64,000 nt of DNA. It comes from an uncultured Alphaproteobacteria bacterium. GTDB lineage: Bacteria > Pseudomonadota > Alphaproteobacteria > GCA-2731375. The stretch covers positions 1,814,557 to 1,878,556 of the forward strand of contig CATOSZ010000003.1 of NCBI GenBank assembly GCA_951812805.1. The letters are read 5' to 3'. Shown here piece by piece: positions 55,753 through 64,000 of the stretch. The position numbers were made by a program, and so were the translations under genes. A model generated the notes under the pieces. The model did not search any database and had not been told where the DNA came from. It was given only the letters and a program-made list of their open reading frames with translations. How positions within the stretch are numbered: position 1 is the first letter of the stretch; every line of letters begins with the position of its first letter.

Positions 55753-56925
55753 ATGACCAACAGGCAACCGATCCCCTTCGCCCGCCCGGAAATCGGAGAA
55801 GCTGAAATTGCGGAGGTCGTCGACACGTTGCGCAGTGGCTGGTTGACATCCGGGCCAAAGGTAAAGCTATTCGAGGAGAAGTTTTCCGGCCTCTATCACT
55901 CGAAAGTCGGTGCTGTTGCCGTGTCATCCGCAACGGCCGGGTTGCATTTGGCTCTCGAGGCCTGCGGTATCGGTCCAGGAGATGAGGTTATCGTACCGAC
56001 CTTTACGTTCACCGCGACCGCGGAAGTCGTTGCCTATCTACATGCCGACCCTGTCTTCGTCGATGTCGATCCGTCGAGTCTAAATATCCGTTCTGAAGAT
56101 ATGGAGCCGGTCATAAGCGAGCGAACCAAGGCCGTCATTGTCGTTCATTACGGCGGCTTGTCTTGTGATATGGCGCCAATTATCAAACTGGCCAGAAAGC
56201 ATGGGCTGTCGGTCATAGAGGATGCCGCGCATGCTCTGCCTGCCCGATATGGTGAAAGTTTGATCGGTGAGTTGGCCAGTGATGTGACGGTCTTCAGCTT
56301 CTATGCCAACAAGACAATGACCACAGGCGAAGGAGGAATGATCGTCAGTCGAGATGACGAACTTCTGGCCCGCTGCCGCGTCATGCGCCTCCATGGCATC
56401 AGCAAAGATGTGTTTGATCGCTACAATCGACCCGATAAGACCAATTGGTACTACGAGGTGGTCGCGCCGGGCTACAAGTACAATATGATGGATATGGCGG
56501 CGGCCGTTGGTATCCATCAACTCGATAGGATTTACGACTTTCGGGCCCGCCGGGATGCCGTTGCGGAGGTTTACAATAAGGCGTTCGCTTCACTGGACCT
56601 ACAACTGCCCGCGCTGCCGGAGATCCGTGAATCCCATGCGTGGCATCTTTATCCTGTACGCCTTGGTGACGACTTCGGTATGACGCGCGATGAATTCATT
56701 ACGGAAATGACAAATCAACGCATCGGAACCAGCGTTCATTTCATCCCTCTTCACTTTCAGCCCGTGTGGAAGGAACGATACGATCTCGACGCCACAAACT
56801 TTCCCGTCGCAACCGACGCCTATGAGCGGATCGTCAGTCTTCCCATCTTTTCGGCGATGTCCCACACGGAAGCGGAAGTTGTTGTAGACGTGGTGACGCG
56901 CCTGTCTACCGGGAGGCGCTCTTGA
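55753..56925 (+). CDS. DegT/DnrJ/EryC1 sugar aminotransferase (second copy)
   Basis: A 390-residue PLP aminotransferase. It begins RQPIPFARPEIGEAEIAEV and contains TLRSGWLTSGPKVKLFEEKF, VIEDAAHALPARY, the Lys segment FYANKTMTTGEGGM and GYKYNMMDMAAAVG. These resemble PglE/PseC-type 4-aminotransferases that act on 4-keto-6-deoxy sugars. ATG at 55753 follows AGGAGTTGGAG. The stop overlaps the TTG of the phosphoglycosyl transferase gene, a common pairing in loci that start with a bacillosamine-type sugar. Confidence 0.87.
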   Translation: MTNRQPIPFARPEIGEAEIAEVVDTLRSGWLTSGPKVKLFEEKFSGLYHSKVGAVAVSSATAGLHLALEACGIGPGDEVIVPTFTFTATAEVVAYLHADPVFVDVDPSSLNIRSEDMEPVISERTKAVIVVHYGGLSCDMAPIIKLARKHGLSVIEDAAHALPARYGESLIGELASDVTVFSFYANKTMTTGEGGMIVSRDDELLARCRVMRLHGISKDVFDRYNRPDKTNWYYEVVAPGYKYNMMDMAAAVGIHQLDRIYDFRARRDAVAEVYNKAFASLDLQLPALPEIRESHAWHLYPVRLGDDFGMTRDEFITEMTNQRIGTSVHFIPLHFQPVWKERYDLDATNFPVATDAYERIVSLPIFSAMSHTEAEVVVDVVTRLSTGRRS

Positions 56926-57536
56926 CCGCAAAGCGTTTTCTGGATCTCGTCGGCGCGATCTGTGGTCTGTCGATCCTTGCGATACCATTTTTAGTTATTG
57001 CGTTGGCGATCCGTTTGGATACCAAAGGGCCTGTGTTTTTTCGCCAAGTACGTATTGGTAAAAACGGTAAACCCTTTCGCATCATGAAGTTCCGAACCAT
57101 GATCGTCGACGCGGAGCGTATAGGTGGCAGCCTGACCAAGGGGCGCGATGCCCGCATTACGGCGATAGGACACATTCTTCGGAAATTGAAGTTAGACGAG
57201 TTTCCTCAACTTTGGAACGTTTTGCTTGGTGAGATGAGTTTGGTGGGGCCACGGCCGGAAGTCCCGGAATTTGTGGCGGAGTATTCTGCGGAGCAGATGG
57301 AGGTTCTCGAGTTCAAACCAGGAATCACGGATCCATCTTCCATAGAATACGTAGACGAGGAAAGATATCTCGGCAGCTTAGAAGATCCTCGGCAGTATTA
57401 CATCGATGTCTTGCTCCCGAGAAAATTGAAGATCAATCTGGCGTATTCCCGGGAGGCAAATATCTGCAAAGACGTTTGTGTAATATTGATGACGTTGCTG
57501 CGCATCGTTAATTTTGCAAAACGTCGACAATGTTGA
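56922..57536 (+). CDS. Small monotopic phosphoglycosyl transferase (PglC/PssY-like)
   Basis: Begins repeat-unit synthesis by moving a sugar-1-phosphate to undecaprenyl phosphate. It has 204 residues, the compact form: one re-entrant N-terminal helix (FLDLVGAICGLSILAIPFLV), then FFRQVRIGKNGKPFRIMKFR, RKLKLDEFPQLWNVLLGEMS and LVGPRPEVPEF. The start is TTG at 56922 within TTGA, overlapping the aminotransferase stop. The preferred sugar may be the amino sugar made by its operon partner. Confidence 0.9.
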   Translation: MTAKRFLDLVGAICGLSILAIPFLVIALAIRLDTKGPVFFRQVRIGKNGKPFRIMKFRTMIVDAERIGGSLTKGRDARITAIGHILRKLKLDEFPQLWNVLLGEMSLVGPRPEVPEFVAEYSAEQMEVLEFKPGITDPSSIEYVDEERYLGSLEDPRQYYIDVLLPRKLKINLAYSREANICKDVCVILMTLLRIVNFAKRRQC

Positions 57537-57668
57537 ATCGGGTGATGGCGTATTTGACGCTAGGCGTCATTGCATGCCCATGGTAAGAGGGCTCAGCGGG
57601 GGTTTCCGATTGCTTCAGGCGGTCATCAATGATTATCGTTGAACTGCCTGCCGGAGGAGGTCTAAGTC

Positions 57669-58616
57669 ATGGCGGATGAATTGAAAATGAAAGACTCACC
57701 TCGTCCAACTGGGGATGAACTCCTGAGCGTTACTGATGTCTTGAACCGATTGCTTGAAAAGAAGATTTGGGTCGCAACCTCGATTATTGTTTGTGCAGTT
57801 CTTGCTTTGGCGTACTTGAATGTGGCTACATATAAGCATACCATATCCCTAAAGGTCGTCGCGGTGAAGGCGAATCTGGAGAGCAAAGTATCTGGCCTAA
57901 ATGCTCTAAAGAATTTCACTGGACTTGGTTTGTCGATTTCCGATTCGGACCACCGATTGGAGTTGTTTCTAGACCAAATCAAGGAGCGCCAGACAACGAC
58001 GATGCTTTCTTCCGACAAAGAGATTATGACCCGTATTTTTTCGAAGGAGTGGAACCCCGAGACCAAGGAATGGCAAGATCCCGGGGGCCTCGGGTCTCTG
58101 ATTCGTTTTATAAATAGTGTGGTGTTCGCGAAGCCGAATGCAGGATGGACGCCGCCTGACGCAGCGAGGCTTCAGGACTTCATTTTGGGCCGAATTAAGG
58201 TGATCAGGGATACTCATACGCCAATTGTCAACATACAGATGCTGTTCAGTGACCCAGGCTTCGGAAAGTATTTTCTTTCGAAACTTTATAGAGCTGCCGA
58301 TAGTGCAATACGGGAGCGTGCGCTGCTCCGTAGTAAACAAAATGTGTCACACCTGACAAAGCGCCTTTTGGACATCTCGATGGTCGAATATCGAGAGTCA
58401 ATATTCGGAATGCTCGCGCTCGAGGAGAATGCAGTCATGCTGGCAAGTTCCGACTTGCCGTTCGCGGCGGAACCGTTGGGGCAGCCCGTCGCTTCCGCAG
58501 ACTACGACGCGCCAAAGCCGATTTTGGTTATGATTGTGGCCATCATTCTGGGCGCGACGATCGGTGCATTCGCCGTATTGCTCAGATTCGGCCTGCGCAA
58601 CTCACGTGTTCAATGA
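57669..58616 (+). CDS. Wzz-like chain-length determinant protein
   Basis: A 315-residue inner-membrane protein with a helix near residues 36-54 (VATSIIVCAVLALAYL) and another near 285-307 (ILVMIVAIILGATIGAFAVL). Between them lies a periplasmic, mostly helical domain. This is the Wzz/PCP layout, and LSVTDVLNRLLEKKIWV before the first helix is typical. There is no tyrosine-kinase domain, so it differs from Wzc. ATG at 57669 follows GGAGGAGG. A 132-base non-coding gap lies upstream. Confidence 0.78.
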   Translation: MADELKMKDSPRPTGDELLSVTDVLNRLLEKKIWVATSIIVCAVLALAYLNVATYKHTISLKVVAVKANLESKVSGLNALKNFTGLGLSISDSDHRLELFLDQIKERQTTTMLSSDKEIMTRIFSKEWNPETKEWQDPGGLGSLIRFINSVVFAKPNAGWTPPDAARLQDFILGRIKVIRDTHTPIVNIQMLFSDPGFGKYFLSKLYRAADSAIRERALLRSKQNVSHLTKRLLDISMVEYRESIFGMLALEENAVMLASSDLPFAAEPLGQPVASADYDAPKPILVMIVAIILGATIGAFAVLLRFGLRNSRVQ

Positions 58617-59794
58617 GCGGGGCGCCCAATATGTCCGATGAGATGGCGAGGATGCCTTGTGGTCCGGGACGGAAGTTCACCGATGCGCAACGCGCGAGCA
58701 TACTGAAGGGCTGGAACGAGGCGCAATGCCTGGGGGATGATCACCTCCAACGGTTTCCGATGCCGGAGTATTTCGAAAGCCCATTACTGGGTGAAGGGGA
58801 CGTTCGCCGCCCGGTTCTCGATGTAGAAGGTACCCGGGCACCGATGGTTTGGCCCGGAGGCCGGAGCTTCGCGGTATGTCTGACGCACGATGTCGATGTA
58901 GTGAATAGGTTTTCAGTCCGCGAACAGCTGCGAAGATGGCGAAGAACGCTTGATCCACAGGCACAGTTTAATGGCGAGCATAGATTTGGGTGTTGGCCCC
59001 GAATTACGGCCCGAATATTACAGAGTATGGTTCATTCGGGTGCCGACCCTTACAATAACTTCGAACTGTGGCGAAATCTGGAACAAGCGGTCGGAGCTCC
59101 GTCCACATTCTTCTTTTTTCCAGAGCACGTCGGGTTGGAGCACAATACCGATTGTCTCTATAAATATTCCGATCGTCTGAAGTATCGTGGAAAGATGATA
59201 ACCGTAGCAGAACTGGTTCAGACGCTCGATGCCGAAGGTTGCGAAATTGGACTCCATCCCTCCTGGAGGTCGAGCAACAGTCATGACGAGATGAAACGGC
59301 AAAAAGAAGTCCTAGAGCGGATTCTCGATAAAGATGTCGTAAGTGTAAGGCAGCATTTTCTTCATTACGACATCCGGGAAACTCCGCGTGTACACGCCGA
59401 TGTAGGTTTCCGATTTGATAGTTCCATTGGCTTTAATCGGCGTGTGGGGTTTCGTTTTGGTACTAGTCACCCTTGGGAAATGTGGGATCTCAATGGAGAT
59501 TGCTCGCTTGGTGTAGTCGAGATCCCATTGATTATACAGGATGTTGCGCTCTTTGGCACCGGGGCAATGGGACTCGACATGGCGCAGGCGATTGCACAAA
59601 TTCAGCAGATCGTTGAAGAGGTTAAGAATGTGGGTGGTGTTCTCACGGTTCTTTGGCACACCAACGCTCCTTCAGTGGGCGGCCACCGCCTCGAATGCTT
59701 TGAGGCGTTGCTCGATATGTGTCAAGCGCGGAATGCCTGGTTTGCTACGATGAGGGATGTCGGCGATTACTGGCTCGCTTGGCGAGAAATATAA
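58613..59794 (+). CDS. Polysaccharide-deacetylase-like protein
   Basis: A 393-residue protein with NodB-fold hints: a metal-site-like FAVCLTHDVDVVNRF (HDxD) near residue 85, FFFFPEHVG in the middle, CEIGLHPSWRSSNSHDEM near 220, and a late TVLWHTNAPS. Such variants often lie in capsule loci. There is no signal peptide, so it may act on a cytoplasmic lipid-linked or nucleotide sugar, or be a non-catalytic relative. ATGA overlap with wzz. Last intact gene before the transposon remnants. Confidence 0.7.
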   Translation: MSGAPNMSDEMARMPCGPGRKFTDAQRASILKGWNEAQCLGDDHLQRFPMPEYFESPLLGEGDVRRPVLDVEGTRAPMVWPGGRSFAVCLTHDVDVVNRFSVREQLRRWRRTLDPQAQFNGEHRFGCWPRITARILQSMVHSGADPYNNFELWRNLEQAVGAPSTFFFFPEHVGLEHNTDCLYKYSDRLKYRGKMITVAELVQTLDAEGCEIGLHPSWRSSNSHDEMKRQKEVLERILDKDVVSVRQHFLHYDIRETPRVHADVGFRFDSSIGFNRRVGFRFGTSHPWEMWDLNGDCSLGVVEIPLIIQDVALFGTGAMGLDMAQAIAQIQQIVEEVKNVGGVLTVLWHTNAPSVGGHRLECFEALLDMCQARNAWFATMRDVGDYWLAWREI

Positions 59795-59852
59795 ATTACT
59801 AGTGTCGAATATACCGCTGACAGTTCTCTGAATAGACACCTGCGGCGAAGGG

Positions 59853-60038
59853 TTATGTCCAATTGTTGCTGGATAATTTTGCTTGAGGTTTCTCCTCCGA
59901 GGATCCTGTTTTGAGGCTGATTTCGGCCACGTATTCTTCGTCGAGCTCTTTTCTGAGTGCGGCCATCTGACGTTGCTCGAACTTCGTCGCCCTGATTGCC
60001 CGCCATCGTTCGGCGGCCCGAGTCGTGGCGGCGAACAT
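59853..60038 (-). pseudogene. Possible transposase C-terminal fragment (mutator-like)
   Basis: A minus-strand piece of about 61 codons reading MFAATTRAAERWRAIRATKF, then a basic/acidic helix ending SSNNWT. It resembles, with low certainty, the last segment of mutator-type (IS256) transposases. It has no start region and lies just before other transposon pieces. Confidence 0.35.
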
Positions 60039-60210
60039 GAGCTTGGGCAGCGCCTTTTCGCCGGATAACGCACAGAATCTTCCGCACGATTTATGGGTGG
60101 TTGGTGGACGTCTGATCGGCCAGGCTTTGAATGCCGATTCGAAGCTCAACCAATGGAGACGAGCCACCACGACGGACGATGTCACGAAGAGCGATGGCAC
60201 GGGATTGTCG

Positions 60211-60395
60211 AACGTCATCCGGATCGACGACGAACGCATTCAGGATCATTTTGAGGAAGATCGTGCGGGGCAGTGTGGAGGACACGTTGAATGTTCTGAT
60301 GGACGCCGAAGCGGACCGGATATGCGGCGTGGAGCGCTACGAGCGGGCGGAACCGCGTCGCGACACGCGAGCGGGCACGTATGAGCGCAAGCTGC
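60211..60395 (+). pseudogene. IS256-family transposase N-terminal fragment with frameshift
   Basis: DDERIQDHFEE is followed, after a +1 or -1 shift, by IVRGSVEDTLNVLMDAEADR and then ICGVERYERAEPRRDTRAGT and YERKLH. This is the well-known N-terminal region of IS256-like transposases. The sequence then jumps to a different element at about 60395, so only about 60 codons survive. Confidence 0.78.
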
Positions 60396-60490
60396 ATAGG
60401 CGCCCGCGTAGATCGGATTGGTCAGCATGTGGTGGACCGTGTTGTAGACCGGCGGCTTCCAGACGATCCGGGCCTCCGTCGCCGCCGGGT
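60396..60490 (-). pseudogene. Serine recombinase fragment
   Basis: On the minus strand the translation contains IVWKPPVYNTVHHMLTNPIY followed by AGAYA. This is a typical piece of the recombinase domain of large serine recombinases. About 30 codons only, joined to IS66 and IS256 debris on either side. Confidence 0.6.
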
Positions 60491-60855
60491 CAAGCGCGGG
60501 TGACGCCAGTCGATCCCGTCCAGCATGTAGGCCAGCTGCGCCGAGCTGATCCCCACCAACCCGCCCCCCGCCGCCGCCGGCCAGACGAAGCCGCCGTGCT
60601 CCAAGCGCTTTGCATAGAGCGACATGCCGACGCCGTCGTGCCACAGGATCTTCAAGTCCTGATCTCCCGGTCGAACCTCTCGGTTCTCCTCGCCTCTTGA
60701 TCGCCCCGACGGCCCCGGAAGACGAAGAGATCACCCGCGTGCGGGTCCCGGCCCAAACCCTCCTGCACCTGCAAGGCCAGCGTGTTCACGCCGCGACGCA
60801 TGTCCGTCACGCCTGAGGCCAGGCACACCCGCACATCGCCGCGAACCGGGATCAT
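60490..60855 (-). pseudogene. tnpB: IS66 TnpB (Orf2) remnant with frameshift
   Basis: The N-terminal part starts at 60855: MIPVRGDVRVCLASGVTDMR, then LALQVQEGLGRDPHAGDLFV and FRGRRGD. The frame shifts near 60660. The second part reads MKILWHDGVGMSLYAKRLEH, then GFVWP and AYMLDGIDWRHP. Both are hallmarks of IS66 accessory protein TnpB. The split makes it a pseudogene. Confidence 0.85.
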
Positions 60856-61010
60856 CGCCGCGCCAGGGCCGAGAACACCCGGGAACGCGCCGAGGCGTCC
60901 ACGCCCGCGTCCACCATCACCCGCGCGCCGCAGCCGAGTTCGATCGTCATCCGCCCCGAGCCGGCCGACAGCGACGGCGAGGCCGGGGCGCCGTCCTCGT
61001 GTCAGCGGCC
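60852..61010 (-). pseudogene. tnpA: IS66 TnpA remnant
   Basis: The C-terminal part of TnpA: MTIELGCGARVMVDAGVDAS, then ARSRVFSALARR and a stop. The TGA overlaps the ATG of the tnpB remnant, the usual IS66 arrangement. The matching TnpC gene is not found next to it. Confidence 0.7.
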
Positions 61011-61249
61011 GGGAGATCCTCGTCATCCACCATCGCAGTCGTGCTTATCGTTAAACCCATGGACACGAGCGAAGTGTCCACTTCAGAGGTGGGGAGACTC
61101 CGAAATCACACGATCATGGACAAGGCGGTGCTCGCCGGGTGCGTACTTTACGTGGACAAATTTGAACAAAAGAAAACCCCGCCGGCCAAACAGAAGAAGT
61201 GCGAAAGATTCTTGATATTACCGCCTGGTTAAAATTCGGTGTCTCGAAG

Positions 61250-61310
61250 GATGCATGTCCTCCCGAAGCTTACCGATGATCTGCTCAGCCGACTGGCGCC
61301 TCTTGGCCAT
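61250..61310 (-). pseudogene. IS3-family OrfA N-terminal fragment
   Basis: From ATG at 61310 (behind GAGGGCAAC) the minus strand reads MAKRRQSAEQIIGKLRE, typical of IS3-family OrfA. The similarity stops after about 17 codons. Confidence 0.6.
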
Positions 61311-61364
61311 GTTGCCCTCCGTCAAAGCGACGCAAATCCAACATTAGGTCGGGGTCAGTCAACG

Positions 61365-63135
61365 GTAACAGGGGCAAAACCCCGGGCGGTCAAGCCATTT
61401 CGATGCAGCGTTGTCTGACGAGGATCGGCAGTGGGGGCACGGGTGGGGCGCCGGGGACCTTGAGGCGGTCGCCGAGATAATCCCAGAAGGAGAGGCCAAG
61501 TTTCTGGCAGGTCTTGTAGAGGCCGAGGAATGTGTCTCGGGCCTGCTTGCCGTCCTCGGAGCGTGTGCCGCCGGAGAATTTTCGCCTTGTGACCATGGCG
61601 CGGATGTCGCGTTCCGCGCCGTTGGTGTTGAGCGGGACCTCCGGGCGGTCGAGGACGACGAGCAGTTCGTCGCGGTTGGCATGCAGGCGAGCCAGGAGCC
61701 GGTCGAGGCGGAGGAATCCGGTCTTGGTCGCGAAGAGCGCATCGAAGCGGCATGCCAGGTGGGCCCGCCGTCCTGGCGCCGGCCTTTCGCGATAGGCTTT
61801 GAGATCGGCGTAGAGTTGCCAGAGCCGTGCCTGGATGTGTTCCTTCTCGCGCCGCTGGCTCCGGGAGAAGGTCATCAGCTTGTGGATCAAGCGCTCCGCA
61901 TGGACCCAGCAGAGCGCGTGGCGGCCGACGTTGAACTGGCCAGCATCGTCACTCAGGACGACGCAGGCGCCCGCGGCCGTGCCCCTGAGCAGGCCGTGCG
62001 CGGCGATGGCGCCCCACAGCGCCCCCTCGGTGGCGGTCCGCGCGGCCCCGCGCCCGTCCCCGTGCCCGGTGATGGCGAGCCGCCCCAGGTGGGCCAGCCA
62101 GGCATCTTCGTTGGTGAAGCGCCGCGGGCAGCCCTCGGCCAGACGGGCGATCACCGATGCGGCCAGGTCGCACTCGGCCATGTAGGCGAAGGCGGCGGCA
62201 TTGAGCACATAGTCCGCGTGGCCGGCCCGCAGCCGTTCCAGGAAGTTCAAGCGGCTCTTGGAAAACGTCGTGGCGAACCAAGCGAAGGCGTCGTTGCCGA
62301 TCCCGCTCGTCACCCCGTTGCGGTTGGCGTGGCGGGCGCCGGTATCGTCGACGCTGATCCAGGGCGCCGTCTCCAGGCCGGCGCGCAGCACCGCCTCGCC
62401 CTCGGCGACGAAGCCGTCATGGCCCTCGTTCAACAACCGCACCACCTGGCGCTTGGAGATCTTGATGCCGAGGTCGTCCAAGAGCCGCGCCAAGCGCTCC
62501 GCGCTGGTCTGGCCGCCATGATAGAGCGCCAGCACGAAACGCCTGAGCGCCGGGCCGAAGTGGCCGCGCGTCCCCGCCGGCAGCGGCGCCACGATCGTGG
62601 CCCCCTCGGGCGTCAGCCAGCGCTCGCGGCGTAACAGGACAGTGTTCGGCCGGCAGAGCAGGTCCTGAACCAGATAGTCTTCATAGCCCTTGAAGCGCGA
62701 GCCCGCCGGCACGGCGGCCCGGACGATCCGCCTCTCGTCGATGGGAACCCGGCCCTTCTTGGCCCGCCGTCCCGCCTTCCGCCCCGTCCGGCCCCGGGAT
62801 ACGGCCTGCTTGTCCATGCCGCTCGGCTTGATATCCGGTGGCCCGGAAAGGCCTTTGAGACGGCGGATCTCTTCGCGCAATGTCGCGTTCTCGGCACGCA
62901 GGGCCGCCTGCTCCTCAAGCAGCGTCAGAACCAGCGCCTTCAGGGCGGCGACATCAAGATCGTCGAGATCCGGAAGCGATTCGGCCATGACGGGATCGAA
63001 TCACAGACCTCCCGCCGCGAACATCGATATCTGGTCACTTGACGCGGAAGCCTCACAAGATGTGGCCGTTGAGACTCACCCCTATACCCAGGCCAGATCC
63101 CCCCGTCCCCAGGCCCGGCCTTTTGCCCCGGTTAC
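61365..63135 (-). mobile_element. IS66-family element of the ISBst12 type
   Basis: A 1771-base element with inverted ends GTAACAGGGGCAAAA (61365 on) and GTAACCGGGGCAAAA (reverse complement at 63135). The 8-base direct repeat AGTCAACG lies at 61357-61364 and 63136-63143, matching the 8-base duplication of IS66 elements. It carries only the large transposase, without tnpA or tnpB, as in the ISBst12 group. It inserted between transposon debris and the yjbH-like gene. Confidence 0.92.
61390..62988 (-). CDS. IS66-family (ISBst12 group) transposase
   Basis: A 532-residue transposase. The N-terminus has a leucine-zipper-like helix (ALKALVLTLLEEQAALRAEN). The DDE domain contains APWISVDDTGARHANRNGVT with the first Asp, SDDAGQFNVGRHALCWVHAE with the second, and LNTNGAERDIRAMVTRRKFS with the Glu. 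The C-terminal tail is short. The frame is intact and the element's ends and duplication are clean, so it may be active. Confidence 0.93.
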   Translation of the reverse strand: MAESLPDLDDLDVAALKALVLTLLEEQAALRAENATLREEIRRLKGLSGPPDIKPSGMDKQAVSRGRTGRKAGRRAKKGRVPIDERRIVRAAVPAGSRFKGYEDYLVQDLLCRPNTVLLRRERWLTPEGATIVAPLPAGTRGHFGPALRRFVLALYHGGQTSAERLARLLDDLGIKISKRQVVRLLNEGHDGFVAEGEAVLRAGLETAPWISVDDTGARHANRNGVTSGIGNDAFAWFATTFSKSRLNFLERLRAGHADYVLNAAAFAYMAECDLAASVIARLAEGCPRRFTNEDAWLAHLGRLAITGHGDGRGAARTATEGALWGAIAAHGLLRGTAAGACVVLSDDAGQFNVGRHALCWVHAERLIHKLMTFSRSQRREKEHIQARLWQLYADLKAYRERPAPGRRAHLACRFDALFATKTGFLRLDRLLARLHANRDELLVVLDRPEVPLNTNGAERDIRAMVTRRKFSGGTRSEDGKQARDTFLGLYKTCQKLGLSFWDYLGDRLKVPGAPPVPPLPILVRQRCIEMA

Positions 63136-63196
63136 AGTCAACGGGGGCACCTCACGACTATCTTGGACCCTACCTCAGACTAATTCCCCTTTCATC

Positions 63197-64000
63197 TCAA
63201 TCAAGAAATCTTGGCCAGCTCCTCGCGATCGAATTGAATTGGCCATCGGCAGTTACGTCGTAAAGTCTCGGGCCAACTTCCACCATTTGCCCGCCGTCAA
63301 CAGTCAATGGGCGGAAACCAACATTCCAACGCTGTCGTGAGGGACGGGGTAGGATGAGATCCAAGGGGATCGACATGAAGAATCCTTTGTCGAAGCTCCC
63401 TTCTCCGAAGTCCTCGGCTGAGACATTCGTGCGGGTGAAGAAGCCACCGACTATAATTCCGCTCTTGAATCGTCGGGCCAACCGCATGGTCGCGCCTCGA
63501 TCGCCGGCCAGGTAGCGACCGACATGGATCGAGCCTTCGAGATCTAAAAACGGGAATTGATAATAAAGGCCGAGATGTCCTGTGGTTACCTCGTAATCTT
63601 GGAAGCCGAACTGCTGTTCGAACTCCCGTTGGCGGACATGATTCACGTCCAGACCGATCGCCCAACGAGCATTCTGGCGCCGGTAAAGAACTTCGCCGCC
63701 GACACCACCGAACATTCGTTCGAAATATCCGGCCGAAAGGCGAGCGTAGATATTCTTCGCCGGCGAGAAAATATAGTCACCTTGCAGGCGGACCAAGGGG
63801 AGCTCGCTGTTCCGAAGGTACCGTGCGATGTTAGAGCGAACCGGTTCCAGATTGGGCCTGGGGCCACGTTGCAGCTGATCGAAGGTATCGACGATTCTTC
63901 GTTCGAGTTGGCCGCGGAGTTTGAGGCCGGGTAGGAACTCGACACTTCCCGACAACCGCGCCGACAATTGGAACGTATAAGGGGCATCGGGGTCGCCAAC
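63197..64000 (-). CDS. yjbH: YjbH-like exopolysaccharide outer-membrane protein (partial)
   Basis: The C-terminal 267 residues of a protein whose start lies beyond the right edge; the frame is open to 64000. It is made of alternating beta strands typical of the YjbH/GfcD barrel: YIFSPAKNIYARLSAGYFER, the MFGGVGGEVLYR turn, RWAIGLDVNHVRQREFEQQF, and MSIPLDLILPRPSR. It ends NVGFRPLTVDGGQMVEVGPR, LYDV. YjbH proteins belong to exopolysaccharide export systems, so it probably belongs to the locus at 41-60 kb, from which mobile DNA now separates it. Confidence 0.82.
   Translation of the reverse strand, partial: VGDPDAPYTFQLSARLSGSVEFLPGLKLRGQLERRIVDTFDQLQRGPRPNLEPVRSNIARYLRNSELPLVRLQGDYIFSPAKNIYARLSAGYFERMFGGVGGEVLYRRQNARWAIGLDVNHVRQREFEQQFGFQDYEVTTGHLGLYYQFPFLDLEGSIHVGRYLAGDRGATMRLARRFKSGIIVGGFFTRTNVSAEDFGEGSFDKGFFMSIPLDLILPRPSRQRWNVGFRPLTVDGGQMVEVGPRLYDVTADGQFNSIARSWPRFLD

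Overview
The window looks like the chromosome of a high-GC alphaproteobacterium, probably Rhodospirillales-like and perhaps marine. This is inferred from the gene order rplU-rpmA-obgE-proB-proA-nadD-rsfS-rlmH, the dense GC-rich coding, the paired small DUF465 proteins, and the catabolic gene families present. No rRNA, tRNA or CRISPR array was seen.

Layout. Positions 1-102 are the end of an IS1182-family element that lies mostly outside the window. 134-754 encodes a small class III cyclase-like protein. 774-6612 is a housekeeping block: L21, L27, the Obg GTPase, glutamate kinase and glutamyl-phosphate reductase for proline, NadD, RsfS and RlmH. 6621-14068 holds accessory metabolism: two DUF465 proteins, a YbaK-type deacylase, a ThDP enzyme, an inositol-dehydrogenase-like protein, a DadA-like oxidase and a cyclase-TolB-TPR signalling protein. 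14529-19820 is a tight five-gene minus-strand operon that appears catabolic but has no known pathway. 20021-23601 carries a CoA-pyrophosphatase-like NUDIX protein, a soluble reductive-dehalogenase-like iron-sulfur protein and an SDR. The SDR ends exactly at a complete IS1182-family copy (23602-25145), which is inverted relative to the copy at position 1.

25146-37111 shows decay and secretion. It has an orphan 5' gene fragment, a glmS remnant with two deletions, an operon of an FG-GAP/ASPIC-UnbV protein and a thioredoxin-fold YyaL protein, and a large cadherin-like repeat protein split by an ISAs1-family element with a 10-bp target duplication. 37540-40899 encodes two exported proteins, one with a phage-tail-like look and one a predicted beta-helix carbohydrate-active protein.

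41388-59794 is a Wzx/Wzy-type surface polysaccharide locus with visibly lower GC than its surroundings. It encodes a UDP-sulfoquinovose synthase homologue, a 4,6-dehydratase, a flippase, a sulfotransferase, a polymerase, glycosyltransferases, an amino-sugar module (acetyltransferase, Gfo/Idh oxidoreductase, two DegT aminotransferases), a Gfo/Idh-SDR fusion, a methyltransferase, a small phosphoglycosyl transferase, a Wzz-like chain-length protein and a deacetylase-like protein. The genes predict an acidic glycan with amino sugars that is sulfated and/or sulfonated. 59853-61310 is a graveyard of transposon fragments. A complete IS66-family (ISBst12-type) element with an 8-bp duplication (61365-63135) then separates the locus from a YjbH-like gene that runs off the right edge.
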